64,000 nucleotides of DNA from Planctomycetota bacterium. GTDB lineage: Bacteria > Planctomycetota > UBA1135 > GCA-002686595. The stretch lies in the NCBI GenBank assembly GCA_016709875.1, contig JADJLZ010000001.1:186001-250000 (forward strand), in the 5' to 3' direction. The notes under the pieces were generated by a model. The model had not been told where the DNA came from. It was given only the letters and a program-made list of their open reading frames with translations, and did no database searches. The position numbers and the translations under genes are program-made. This document shows, piece by piece, positions 17,471-25,431 of this stretch. Every line of letters starts with the position of its first letter. The first letter of the stretch is position 1.

Positions 17471-18696
17471 ACGCGCGCGCCGCTCGCGTCTTCGAGCAAC
17501 ACCTGCGTGTAGATCGTGCGCGAGAGCACCTGCGCGGGCAGCGCGGACTGCCGGATGCGCGTGATCAACGTCCCGCTCGCGGGGATGTCGCCCAGGAACA
17601 GCATCGGCGAGGGTTGCGAGTTCGCGACCAGGCGCATCCCGAGCGCTTGCGTCGCCAGCGTGAAGGCCGGGGTCGACTCCATCAACAAGTAGGCGTGCGC
17701 GCCCGGCTGGCCGTGGATCTGCAGCTCGGGGTTCGTGCCCTCGGGCACGGGCGTCGGCAGCGAGGCGTGCACCGCGGGCGGCGCGAGATCGATGAACTGC
17801 GGGGCCGCGCCCCGGCGCGCGAAGCCGTTGTCGCCGTCGAAGCCCTGGAACCCGAGGCCGAGGTCTCCGCCGAGCGTCGTGGAGTCCTGGATGCGCGCGA
17901 GCGAATTCCACAGATCGAGACCGTCCCCGCCGTCCCCGCCGACCGCGTAGACGATCACGAACTGCCCCGAGGCAAAGCCCCCGTCGCCGCCCTGCAGGGC
18001 GCAGCCGGAGAAGAAGAGCGTGCTCCCGCTCGCGTAGCAGCCGTCGCCCCCGCCCCCCGCGTCGGGATAGCCGGCGCTGTTGTCCGCGCCCCGGCCGCCC
18101 TGCAGCGTGCAGTCGTAGAGGGAGACCGACGCGTTCGATGCCTCGAGCCCGGGGCCCGAGACACCCACGTCGAACCCGTCCGAGGGATACCCGACACCGC
18201 CGGTGAGCAGGGTGTCCACGAAGCTGACGGACTGCGAGAGCGAGACGCGCGCGCCCGCCCAACCGGAGAAAGCGCTGAACGGTGGGCCCGTGCTCGAGGC
18301 ACCCGTGAAGGAACAGTGCTCGATGCGCACGCTGCCCTGGTTGTCCGAACACCACAGGCCGAACGAGGAGAAGCCCGTGTTGGGGATGCCGGTCGCGGAG
18401 AGGTTCGCCAGCAGCACCGTGCCGCCCGCGAGGCTCGCACGCACGCGCACGCCGCCCTGGACGGACACGCTGCCGTCCGTCGCGCCGACCACCGAGAGCG
18501 ACTTCGAGTTGACCGCGAAGGAGTCGTAAACACCCGCGCGGACGAGCACGACGTCGCCCTCCTGAGCCGCGTCGACGGCTGCCTGAATCTGCGTGTAGAC
18601 GCCCGAGCCTCCCGCAGGATCGACCACCAGGACGTCGGCCTGAAGGGGCAAAGCGGGCGCGCACAGCGCCAGCACGAGGCTGCAGATTCGGATCAT
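17425..18696 (-). CDS. exported right-handed beta-helix-like protein, paralog A
   Basis: 423 residues. The start at 18696 has a strong ribosome site (GGAGGAAACC), and the signal peptide MIRICSLVLALCAPALPLQA is clear. The mature N-terminus 'DPAGGSGVYTQIQAAVDAA', then 'GDVVLVRAGVYDSFAV' and 'SKSLSVVGA', is typical of pectate-lyase-like/DUF1565 parallel beta-helix proteins. Gly/Asp-rich turns follow ('LQGGDGGF', 'GGDGGDGLDL'). The last 105 residues form a separate C-terminal domain (AYLLMESTPAFTLATQALG ... GSMLVLDSMF) that is identical in paralog B. It is likely secreted or surface-exposed. No catalytic residues are identifiable, so an enzyme name would be unjustified. Confidence 0.82.
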   Translation of the reverse strand: MIRICSLVLALCAPALPLQADVLVVDPAGGSGVYTQIQAAVDAAQEGDVVLVRAGVYDSFAVNSKSLSVVGATDGSVSVQGGVRVRASLAGGTVLLANLSATGIPNTGFSSFGLWCSDNQGSVRIEHCSFTGASSTGPPFSAFSGWAGARVSLSQSVSFVDTLLTGGVGYPSDGFDVGVSGPGLEASNASVSLYDCTLQGGRGADNSAGYPDAGGGGDGCYASGSTLFFSGCALQGGDGGFASGQFVIVYAVGGDGGDGLDLWNSLARIQDSTTLGGDLGLGFQGFDGDNGFARRGAAPQFIDLAPPAVHASLPTPVPEGTNPELQIHGQPGAHAYLLMESTPAFTLATQALGMRLVANSQPSPMLFLGDIPASGTLITRIRQSALPAQVLSRTIYTQVLLEDASGARVYGPTGSMLVLDSMF

Positions 18697-18731
18697 GGTT
18701 TCCTCCGGCCACTGTAGCGCGGTCGGGGGGG

Positions 18732-18745
18732 GTCCTGGACAGGAC
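18732..18745. promoter_or_regulatory. inverted repeat upstream of paralog A
   Basis: GTCCTG-GA-CAGGAC, a perfect 6+6 dyad with a 2-base spacer, lies 36 bases upstream of the start of paralog A. The core CCTG-GA-CAGG is kept upstream of paralog B (20293-20302). It may be an operator of the pair. A hairpin role is less likely because the loop would be only two bases. Confidence 0.35.
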
Positions 18746-18756
18746 TTCCTAGCCCC

Positions 18757-19023
18757 CGCGCCTGGATCGCGCCCGGCCCGTGGTCGCGGCGCCACGCGCT
18801 GACGCTCGAATCCAGGCGTGCGCTGCGCCTGCTCGCGCCGGTCTTTCCGATGCTGTTCTGCGCCGGAACGATCGAGGCCTTCGTCAGCCCGCACGCGCCG
18901 CTCGAAGTGCGCGTGGCGGTGGCGGCGGTGAGCCTGGTGCTGATGGTGCTCTGGTTCGGCTTCGGCGGCCGCGGCGCTCAGAACATCGAGTCGAGCACGA
19001 GCATCGATCCGGTCGGGCCATAG
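18757..19023 (+). pseudogene. 3' fragment of spoIIM captured by the tandem duplication
   Basis: This carries the last 89 codons of spoIIM (17204-17470), identical except for one synonymous third-position change in the final Pro codon. It has no start codon or upstream coding sequence. It exists because the convergent exported gene overlaps the spoIIM 3' end, so any duplication of that gene drags the tail along. Its left edge is the duplication junction, where the sequence switches from DUF58-downstream DNA to spoIIM within the shared hexamer CGCGCC. Confidence 0.92.
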
Positions 19024-20255
19024 ACGCGCGCGCCGCTCGCGTCTTCGAGCAACACCTGCGTGTAGATCGTGCGCGAGAGCACCTGCGCGGGCAGCGCGGA
19101 CTGCCGGATGCGCGTGATCAACGTCCCGCTCGCGGGGATGTCGCCCAGGAACAGCATCGGCGAGGGTTGCGAGTTCGCGACCAGGCGCATCCCGAGCGCT
19201 TGCGTCGCCAGCGTGAAGGCCGGGGTCGACTCCATCAACAAGTAGGCGTGCGCGCCCGGCTGGCCGTGGATCTGCAGCCGGGGATTCGTGCCCTCGGGAA
19301 CCGGCGTCGGCAGCGCGGCGTGCACCGCGGGCTGCACGAGATCGACGAACTGGGTGGCGACGCCTCTGCGCGCCAGTCCGTCGAGACCATCGCTCCAGCC
19401 CTGCGGGTCGCCGATCCCGCCGGTCCCGCCGGTCGTGGACGACCCCTGCACGCGCGCAAGCGAGTTCCCAAGGTCGATGCCATCGCCGCCATTGCCGCCA
19501 AGCGCGAAGCCCAGCGCGAACTGCGGCCAGCCGACTCCCCCGTCGCCGCCTTCGAGGACGCAACCCGAGAAGTAGAGTGTGCTCCCGCTCGCGCGGCAGC
19601 CGTCGCCACCGTGTCCCGCGTCGGGGGACCCGAGCCCATTGTCCTCACCCGCGCCGCCACGCAGCGTGCAGTCGTAGAGCGAGACCGAAGCGCTCGAGGC
19701 TTCGAGCCCTGGGCCGGAGAACCCGATCGCCGGGGAGGAGCCTGCATGCCCCCCACCACCGACAAAGCGCGTGTCCACCAGGCTCACGTACGGCGAGAGC
19801 GAGACGTGTGCACCGGCCCAGCCGTCGTAGGCGTTGCTGAAGAATCCAACGCTCGAAGCACCCGTGAAGGAGCAGTGCTCGACGCGCACGAAGGCCTGAT
19901 TGTCCGAGCACCACAGGCCGTAGGAAGCCGAACCCGTGTCGGGGATGCCGGTCGCCGTGAGATTCGCGAGCAGCACCGTGCCCCCCGCGAGGCTCGCGCG
20001 CACGCGCACGCCGCCTTGGACGGTCACGCTGCCGTTCGTCGCGCCGATGACCGAGAGCGACTTGGTCTCGACCGCAAAGCTGCTGTAGACACCCCCGCGA
20101 ACGAGCACGACATCCCCCTCCTGCGCCGCGTCGACGGCCGCCTGGATCTGGGTATAGATGCCGGCACCTCCCGCCGGATCTACCACCAGGACGTCCGCGG
20201 AAACGGGCAAAACCGGCGCGCACAGCGCCAGCACGAGGGTGCAGATTCGGATCAT
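18978..20255 (-). CDS. exported right-handed beta-helix-like protein, paralog B
   Basis: 425 residues with the same plan as paralog A: signal peptide MIRICTLVLALCAPVLPVSA, the 'YTQIQAAVDAAQEGDVVLV' beta-helix start, Gly-rich turns and a C-terminal domain. The last 105 residues are identical to paralog A, while the N-terminal 320 share about three quarters of their residues. It starts at 20255 with the same GGAGGAAACC ribosome site. Its 3' end overlaps the spoIIM remnant rather than an intact gene. It lies directly downstream of the DUF58 gene on the same strand and could be read from that operon or from its own promoter near 20293. Confidence 0.82.
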   Translation of the reverse strand: MIRICTLVLALCAPVLPVSADVLVVDPAGGAGIYTQIQAAVDAAQEGDVVLVRGGVYSSFAVETKSLSVIGATNGSVTVQGGVRVRASLAGGTVLLANLTATGIPDTGSASYGLWCSDNQAFVRVEHCSFTGASSVGFFSNAYDGWAGAHVSLSPYVSLVDTRFVGGGGHAGSSPAIGFSGPGLEASSASVSLYDCTLRGGAGEDNGLGSPDAGHGGDGCRASGSTLYFSGCVLEGGDGGVGWPQFALGFALGGNGGDGIDLGNSLARVQGSSTTGGTGGIGDPQGWSDGLDGLARRGVATQFVDLVQPAVHAALPTPVPEGTNPRLQIHGQPGAHAYLLMESTPAFTLATQALGMRLVANSQPSPMLFLGDIPASGTLITRIRQSALPAQVLSRTIYTQVLLEDASGARVYGPTGSMLVLDSMF

Positions 20256-20292
20256 GGTTTCCTCCGGCCACTTTAGCGCGGTCGGGAGGGAT

Positions 20293-20302
20293 CCTGGACA
20301 GG
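20293..20302. promoter_or_regulatory. inverted repeat upstream of paralog B
   Basis: CCTG-GA-CAGG, 38 bases upstream of paralog B, corresponds to the longer dyad at 18732-18745. The outer bases of the arms have decayed, but the central ten bases are conserved. Confidence 0.3.
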
Positions 20303-20307
20303 CCCTT

Positions 20308-21651
20308 CTAACCCCCGCGCCGCATCGACAACCACGCTGCGAGCAGCGGTGCCGCGGCCTCGGCCGGCAAGGCGTCGAGCACGCGCACGCCCGGCGCGGC
20401 GAGCGCGCGCAGGCTGGTGGCGCGCTCGTCCATCAGCTCGACCGCCGCCGCGCGCAGCAGCGCGTCGTCGCCGCCGTGCGCGGCCTGCTCGCGCAGCGCG
20501 GGATCGTCGAGCGCCGCGAAGAGCACCTTGTGCCGGCGCGAGGCCGCGCGCAGCGCGCGCTTCTGGCGCTCGATCGAGAGCGGGTCGGCGACGTCCGAGA
20601 GGATCACCACGTACGCGCGCCGGCGGTGGCGCAGACCGAGCTCGCGCAGCGCGCGTTCGAGATCGCTCTCTTCGTCGGTGGCCTCGAGGTCGAAGAGCGC
20701 ATCGCGCAGTCGTTCCTGTTGGGCCGCGCTGCGCATCGGAGGAATCCAGCGCAGCACCCGGCTGTCGAAGGCCAGCGCGCCGACGCGGTCCCCTTGGCGC
20801 AGCGCCACCGCCGCGATCTGCAAACCCGCGTCGAGCGCGTGGTCGAGTTTCGACCAGCCGCCGAGCGCCCCGTCCGCGCTCGTCGCGCTCATGCGCCTGC
20901 CCGCGTCGAACACCAGGATCAGTTCCTGGCCGCGCTCCTCCTGGAACTGGCGCACGATCGGCCGGCCGCGTTTGGCGAAGGCCTTCCAGTCGACCAGGCG
21001 CAGATCGTCGCCCTGCACGAGCTCGCGCAGCGACTCGAACTCGGACTGTCCGCCGCGGCGGCGCAGCTTGCGCACGCCCGGATCGCGCCAGCGTTCGCTC
21101 TCGGCCAGCTGCAGCGTGCGGCGCAAGCCCAGGAGCGGCGGCTCGATCTCGATCGTCTGCTCGCCGCCGAGGCGTTCCTGGCGCCACCACAGGCGCCAGG
21201 GACTCGAGATGCGCACGCGCACGTGGCCGATGCGGTGCACGCCGCGCAGGCGCGAGCGGTAGCTGCGCACGAGCTCGAGCGCGCCCGAGGCGGGCAGCAC
21301 GGCGCGCTCGGGGCCGCCGCTGGGGTCGCCCACCTCGCTGGGTGTGCGCACCTCGAGGTCGGGGCCGAACTCCTCGTCGATCTCGAGTGCGAGCCCCGCG
21401 GCGCGCCGCAGTGAGCTCTCCAGGCGCAGCGTGCGCTTGAAGTCGATCCCCAGGCCCGCGCGCGCGGGCAGCGTGCGCTCGACGCGCAGCGTGCGCGGCC
21501 GCGGCGTGCGCGCGAAGTCGATGAAAGCCAGGCCGAAGAAGAGCGCGTCGAGCGCCATCGCGAGCAGCCTGCCGCGCGTGTCGAAGGCGCCCCAGCCCGC
21601 GGCGGCGAGCGCCAGCGCGAGGCAGCACGAGAGTCGCGCGCGCGGGATCAT
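20308..21651 (-). CDS. DUF58 (von Willebrand A-like) protein
   Basis: 447 residues. Two hydrophobic segments at the N-terminus are followed by a beta-rich stretch. The DUF58 hallmark comes next: 'GGQSEFESLRELVQGDDLRLVDWKAFAKRG', where the ExxxLRxYxxGDxxRxIDW motif is clear. A vWA-like fold follows, with a degenerate MIDAS-type 'LVFDAGRRMSA' (DxGxxM in place of DxSxSM). It starts 10 bases after the MoxR stop, as in the widespread moxR-DUF58 gene pair. In these pairs the AAA+ protein is thought to act as a chaperone on the vWA protein, often linked to envelope stress or assembly. The exact role is unknown. Confidence 0.88.
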   Translation of the reverse strand: MIPRARLSCCLALALAAAGWGAFDTRGRLLAMALDALFFGLAFIDFARTPRPRTLRVERTLPARAGLGIDFKRTLRLESSLRRAAGLALEIDEEFGPDLEVRTPSEVGDPSGGPERAVLPASGALELVRSYRSRLRGVHRIGHVRVRISSPWRLWWRQERLGGEQTIEIEPPLLGLRRTLQLAESERWRDPGVRKLRRRGGQSEFESLRELVQGDDLRLVDWKAFAKRGRPIVRQFQEERGQELILVFDAGRRMSATSADGALGGWSKLDHALDAGLQIAAVALRQGDRVGALAFDSRVLRWIPPMRSAAQQERLRDALFDLEATDEESDLERALRELGLRHRRRAYVVILSDVADPLSIERQKRALRAASRRHKVLFAALDDPALREQAAHGGDDALLRAAAVELMDERATSLRALAAPGVRVLDALPAEAAAPLLAAWLSMRRGG

Positions 21652-21661
21652 CAGCGCGGCC

Positions 21662-22639
<978 letters not shown>

Positions 22640-22671
22640 TCTCAGAGCATCCGGGTCGGGATGGTCTCCTG

Positions 22672-23787
22672 TCAACCGCGCGCGCCGCGGCCTTTTCCCT
22701 TGCGCTCGAGTTCGATCGCGAGCGCCTCGAGCTCCGCCGCGGCCGAGCGCGGCCCGCTCCAGCGCTGCGCGGCCGCTCGCAGCGCCTGCGCGGCGAGCCG
22801 CGTGCGTCCGCTGCTCTTCCACAAGCGCGCCAAAGCCTCCGCGCGCTCCAGCGGCGAGGCCCTCGCACGCGGCGGCGGGTCGCGCGGGAAGGCACGGGCG
22901 TAGGCGCGCGCCCAGAGGAACAGCACCAGCAGCGCGAGGGCGTGCGCGCTGAACAGGAACACCTGCGGCGAAGCCGAGAGCGAGAGCGCCGACTCGGGCT
23001 CCCAGGTGCCGAGCGCGTACTCGTCGAAGTAGAGCCGGCCGCCGCGCGCGAGCTGCTCGACCAGGCGCACGCCGGCGAGCGCGTTCTGCTCCTTGCGCAG
23101 CTCGTCGTTGTCGAGGAAGGAGTCGTCGGCGAGCAGCACGACGCGCCCCGCGCCATACGGGATCTCGGCCGCGGCGAGGTCCTCGGGGCCGTGCTCGCTC
23201 TCCTCGTTCTCGACGATCCACAGCTCGCGCCAGGGCGAATGCGCCGGGAAGGGATGCATCAGCCCGCGCTCGTCGAGTTCGAGCGCGAGCTGCTCGCCGG
23301 ATTCGAGGCGCACGCTGTGCTTCGAGCGCTCGCCCTGCGCGCGCAGCGAGACCTCGTCCACGGCCGCGATCCCGAGCTCCTCCTTCAGGAACTCGAGCAG
23401 CGTGTCGCTCGCCGCGGCGACCAGCGTGCCGCCGTCGGCGACGAAGTTGCGGTAGTTCGAGAGCGCGTGACCGGGCAGCAGATTTGGCTGGTCGGGACCG
23501 GGCTCGGTCTCTTCGCGCGGCCGCCAAGGCTCGGGCCGCCGCGGCAGCCAGAGCAGGTTCTCGCCGCGCGGGAGCTTGCCCGGCGCGCTGCGCCACTCGA
23601 GCGGCTGGAAGCCGAGCTCCTGCAGCAGCAGAAAGTAGCCGCGCCGTCCGTCGCCTTCGGCGCTCGTGACGCTGTGGCTCTCGCCGTGCGGCTTGTCGCG
23701 CAGGCTCTGTGCCACGAGCGCGAGCCCGAGCACGGCGACGAGCACCGCCAGCGAGAACCAGCCTTCGATGCGCCGGCGCGGCTTCAC
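22672..23787 (-). CDS. DUF4350-domain membrane protein
   Basis: 371 residues from a GTG at 23787, which overlaps the DUF4129 stop as GTGA. One TM helix near the N-terminus (about 10-27) is followed by a periplasmic domain with 'DGRRGYFLLLQELGFQPLEWR', 'YRNFVADGGTLVAAAS' and 'YGAGRVVLLADDSFLDNDEL'. This is the glutamine-amidotransferase-like Rossmann fold typical of DUF4350, without a catalytic triad I can see. A second TM helix (about 279-295) and a basic cytoplasmic tail follow. It is a standard partner of MoxR/DUF58. Function unknown. Confidence 0.8.
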   Translation of the reverse strand: MKPRRRIEGWFSLAVLVAVLGLALVAQSLRDKPHGESHSVTSAEGDGRRGYFLLLQELGFQPLEWRSAPGKLPRGENLLWLPRRPEPWRPREETEPGPDQPNLLPGHALSNYRNFVADGGTLVAAASDTLLEFLKEELGIAAVDEVSLRAQGERSKHSVRLESGEQLALELDERGLMHPFPAHSPWRELWIVENEESEHGPEDLAAAEIPYGAGRVVLLADDSFLDNDELRKEQNALAGVRLVEQLARGGRLYFDEYALGTWEPESALSLSASPQVFLFSAHALALLVLFLWARAYARAFPRDPPPRARASPLERAEALARLWKSSGRTRLAAQALRAAAQRWSGPRSAAAELEALAIELERKGKGRGARG

Positions 23788-24416
23788 GCGCCCCCCAGGA
23801 GTTCGCGGCAGACCGCCTCGAGGCGCGCGCTGTCCGCAGCGACACAGGCTTCGCCGCCGAAGCTCTTCTTGTCGATCTCGCGCACCAGCGGCGCGAGGCG
23901 CGCGCGCACCGAGGCGCCAGCATTCCCGCGCTCGAGCATCTCGCGCGCGGTCCAGGCGTCGCGGTAGGCCAGTTCGCCCTTCTGCGAGAGCCCGACGACC
24001 AGCGCCCAGAAGTACAGCCGCAGCGCACGCAGGTGGTCGCCGGCCGCGTCGGCAGCGCGCGCTTCCGCGAGCAGGCGCGCGAGACGCTCCGCGAGCGTCT
24101 CCGGCGGCGGCGGCAGCGCCGCGCGTGCGGCCGCGCGCGCGCTGCGCGACGCGAGCACCGAGCGCACGACCAGCCACGCGAGCCACGCGATCAGCAGGCC
24201 GAGCAGGACGTACAACACGACCGCGAGCGTCCCGCCGCCGTCTCCTCCGCGGACGTCGAACAGGTCGCCGAGCCAGTCGACGAAGCGCTCGAAGAGTCGG
24301 CTCCACCAGCTCGGCTGCTGCTCGCCCAGGCCCTCGTCTCCGAGAACCGAATCGAGCGCGCGTGCGACGCTGGCCGCATCCGCGGGCGCACGGCCTTGCA
24401 GCCAGGGGCCGATCAA
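23784..24416 (-). CDS. DUF4129-domain membrane protein
   Basis: 210 residues from a TTG at 24416. A GGAGG sits seven bases upstream, and the TTG overlaps the previous stop as TTGA, which decides this unusual start. A periplasmic N-terminal part is followed by one TM helix (about 63-86) and a cytoplasmic helical C-terminus with 'AGDHLRALRLYFWALVVGLSQKG', 'DAWTAREML' and 'FGGEACVAADSARLEAV'. These are the DUF4129 hallmarks (the C-terminal G-x-x-x-A-W-T-xRE type). It often accompanies MoxR, DUF58 and DUF4350 genes. Confidence 0.78.
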   Translation of the reverse strand: MIGPWLQGRAPADAASVARALDSVLGDEGLGEQQPSWWSRLFERFVDWLGDLFDVRGGDGGGTLAVVLYVLLGLLIAWLAWLVVRSVLASRSARAAARAALPPPPETLAERLARLLAEARAADAAGDHLRALRLYFWALVVGLSQKGELAYRDAWTAREMLERGNAGASVRARLAPLVREIDKKSFGGEACVAADSARLEAVCRELLGGA

Positions 24417-25324
24417 GAGGCAGCCTCCGCACGCGCCAGGCGTGCCTGCTGCGCGACGAGGTCGCTGCCCTCGCGCCGCATGCGGCAGTCGGCGTAGTAG
24501 ACCGTCAGCACGCACGAGCGTAGCGCGACCGACGCGCCGAACATCAGCGAACTGACAAGGATCCAGGAGAGGTCGAGCGCGCTGGCCGAGAGGCCCGTCG
24601 CGGCCATCACGCGCGCGTGCATGCCCGGGTACTCCAGCAGCTGTCCCAGGCCCGCGAAGGGCAGCCCGAAGCAGAAGGACACCAGCGCGACGAGCACCCA
24701 GCGCCAGAATCCGCGCCGCGTGAGCAGGAAGCTGCGGCTCATGCTCGCGCCGATGCCGGCACCTTCGATCACGCAGGCCATCGGCGCTACCGAGAGCTTC
24801 CAGGCGAACCAGATCCCCGGCACGAAGCAGGCCAGCGTCCCCAGTCCCGTCGCGAGTGCGCTGATCATCGCCACCAGCACCACCACGTGCACGCGGCGCA
24901 ACACGACGACCACTGCCTCGCGCAGGCTCTCCGTGCGGCCCTCGAGCTGTGCGTAGACGATGCGCGCGATCAGCGCGAGGCACAGGAACTGCGCCAGCGC
25001 CGCGCCCATGCCGTTCACGACCGAGCTCAGCCCCGCGCCGACGAGCATGAAAGGATTCGTGCCCGAATCCCAGGTGTGCGCGCCGATCATCGGCTGCAGC
25101 GCGCGCACCGGCAACCAGGCGATCACCGAGAGTCCCACGATCACCGCGAAGCGCTCGCGCAAGAGGTCGATCGAGAGGTCGAGCATCTCGATCACGCCCA
25201 CGGGCCCCGCCACGCCGGCACTGCGCCTGCGCTCCTCGTGCGCGCCGCGCGGATGCCCGGCCGACGCCGGCCCGAGTTCGTCGAGCGGTCGCAGCTGGAT
25301 CGTCGTCGCGCTGACGTGCGGCAT
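24413..25324 (-). CDS. polytopic membrane protein of the MoxR cluster
   Basis: 303 residues. A short cytoplasmic N-terminus is followed by about six TM helices ('FAVIVGLSVIAWLPVRAL', 'LAQFLCLALIARIVYAQLEG', 'VHVVVLVAMISALATGLGTL', 'FWRWVLVALVSFCFGLPFAGL', 'ALDLSWILVSSLMFGASVAL') and the ending 'VYYADCRMRREG'. That last block, plus 'EGAGIGASMSRSFLLTRRGFWRW', resembles the glycerophosphodiesterase-membrane-domain/YciC-like superfamily. It is the first gene of the minus-strand operon and diverges from the sigma factor gene. No enzymatic motif is visible. Confidence 0.7.
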   Translation of the reverse strand: MPHVSATTIQLRPLDELGPASAGHPRGAHEERRRSAGVAGPVGVIEMLDLSIDLLRERFAVIVGLSVIAWLPVRALQPMIGAHTWDSGTNPFMLVGAGLSSVVNGMGAALAQFLCLALIARIVYAQLEGRTESLREAVVVVLRRVHVVVLVAMISALATGLGTLACFVPGIWFAWKLSVAPMACVIEGAGIGASMSRSFLLTRRGFWRWVLVALVSFCFGLPFAGLGQLLEYPGMHARVMAATGLSASALDLSWILVSSLMFGASVALRSCVLTVYYADCRMRREGSDLVAQQARLARAEAAS

Positions 25325-25431
25325 GTGCGCGGGAGCTTAGCGCAGCCGCGCGGGCCGTGGAGACCGCCGCGCGCGCAATTCCTCCGGATTTCTGGGACGA
25401 TCGGGCCCCCGAGTGCATCGGATGCCGCGCG

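Larger units (their letters stand above)
17204..18756. repeat. tandem duplication, copy A (1553 bp)
   Basis: This unit starts inside spoIIM and ends just beyond the exported beta-helix gene A. It is followed directly by copy B. The first 521 bases (17204-17724) match 18757-19277 with a single difference (G at 17467 against A at 19020). Beyond that point the copies diverge to roughly 75-80% protein identity. Confidence 0.9.
18757..20315. repeat. tandem duplication, copy B (1559 bp)
   Basis: Second copy of the unit at 17204-18756, holding the spoIIM fragment and beta-helix paralog B. It ends inside the final codons of the DUF58 gene, where CGCGCC (20316-20321) matches the hexamer at the internal junction (18757-18762). 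That gives a microhomology-type breakpoint. Confidence 0.9.

Noticed and set aside
17204..20321. Transposon or integrase-mediated origin of the duplicated unit
   Set aside because: No transposase, integrase, terminal inverted repeats or target-site duplications are visible. The junction shows only a 6-base microhomology.
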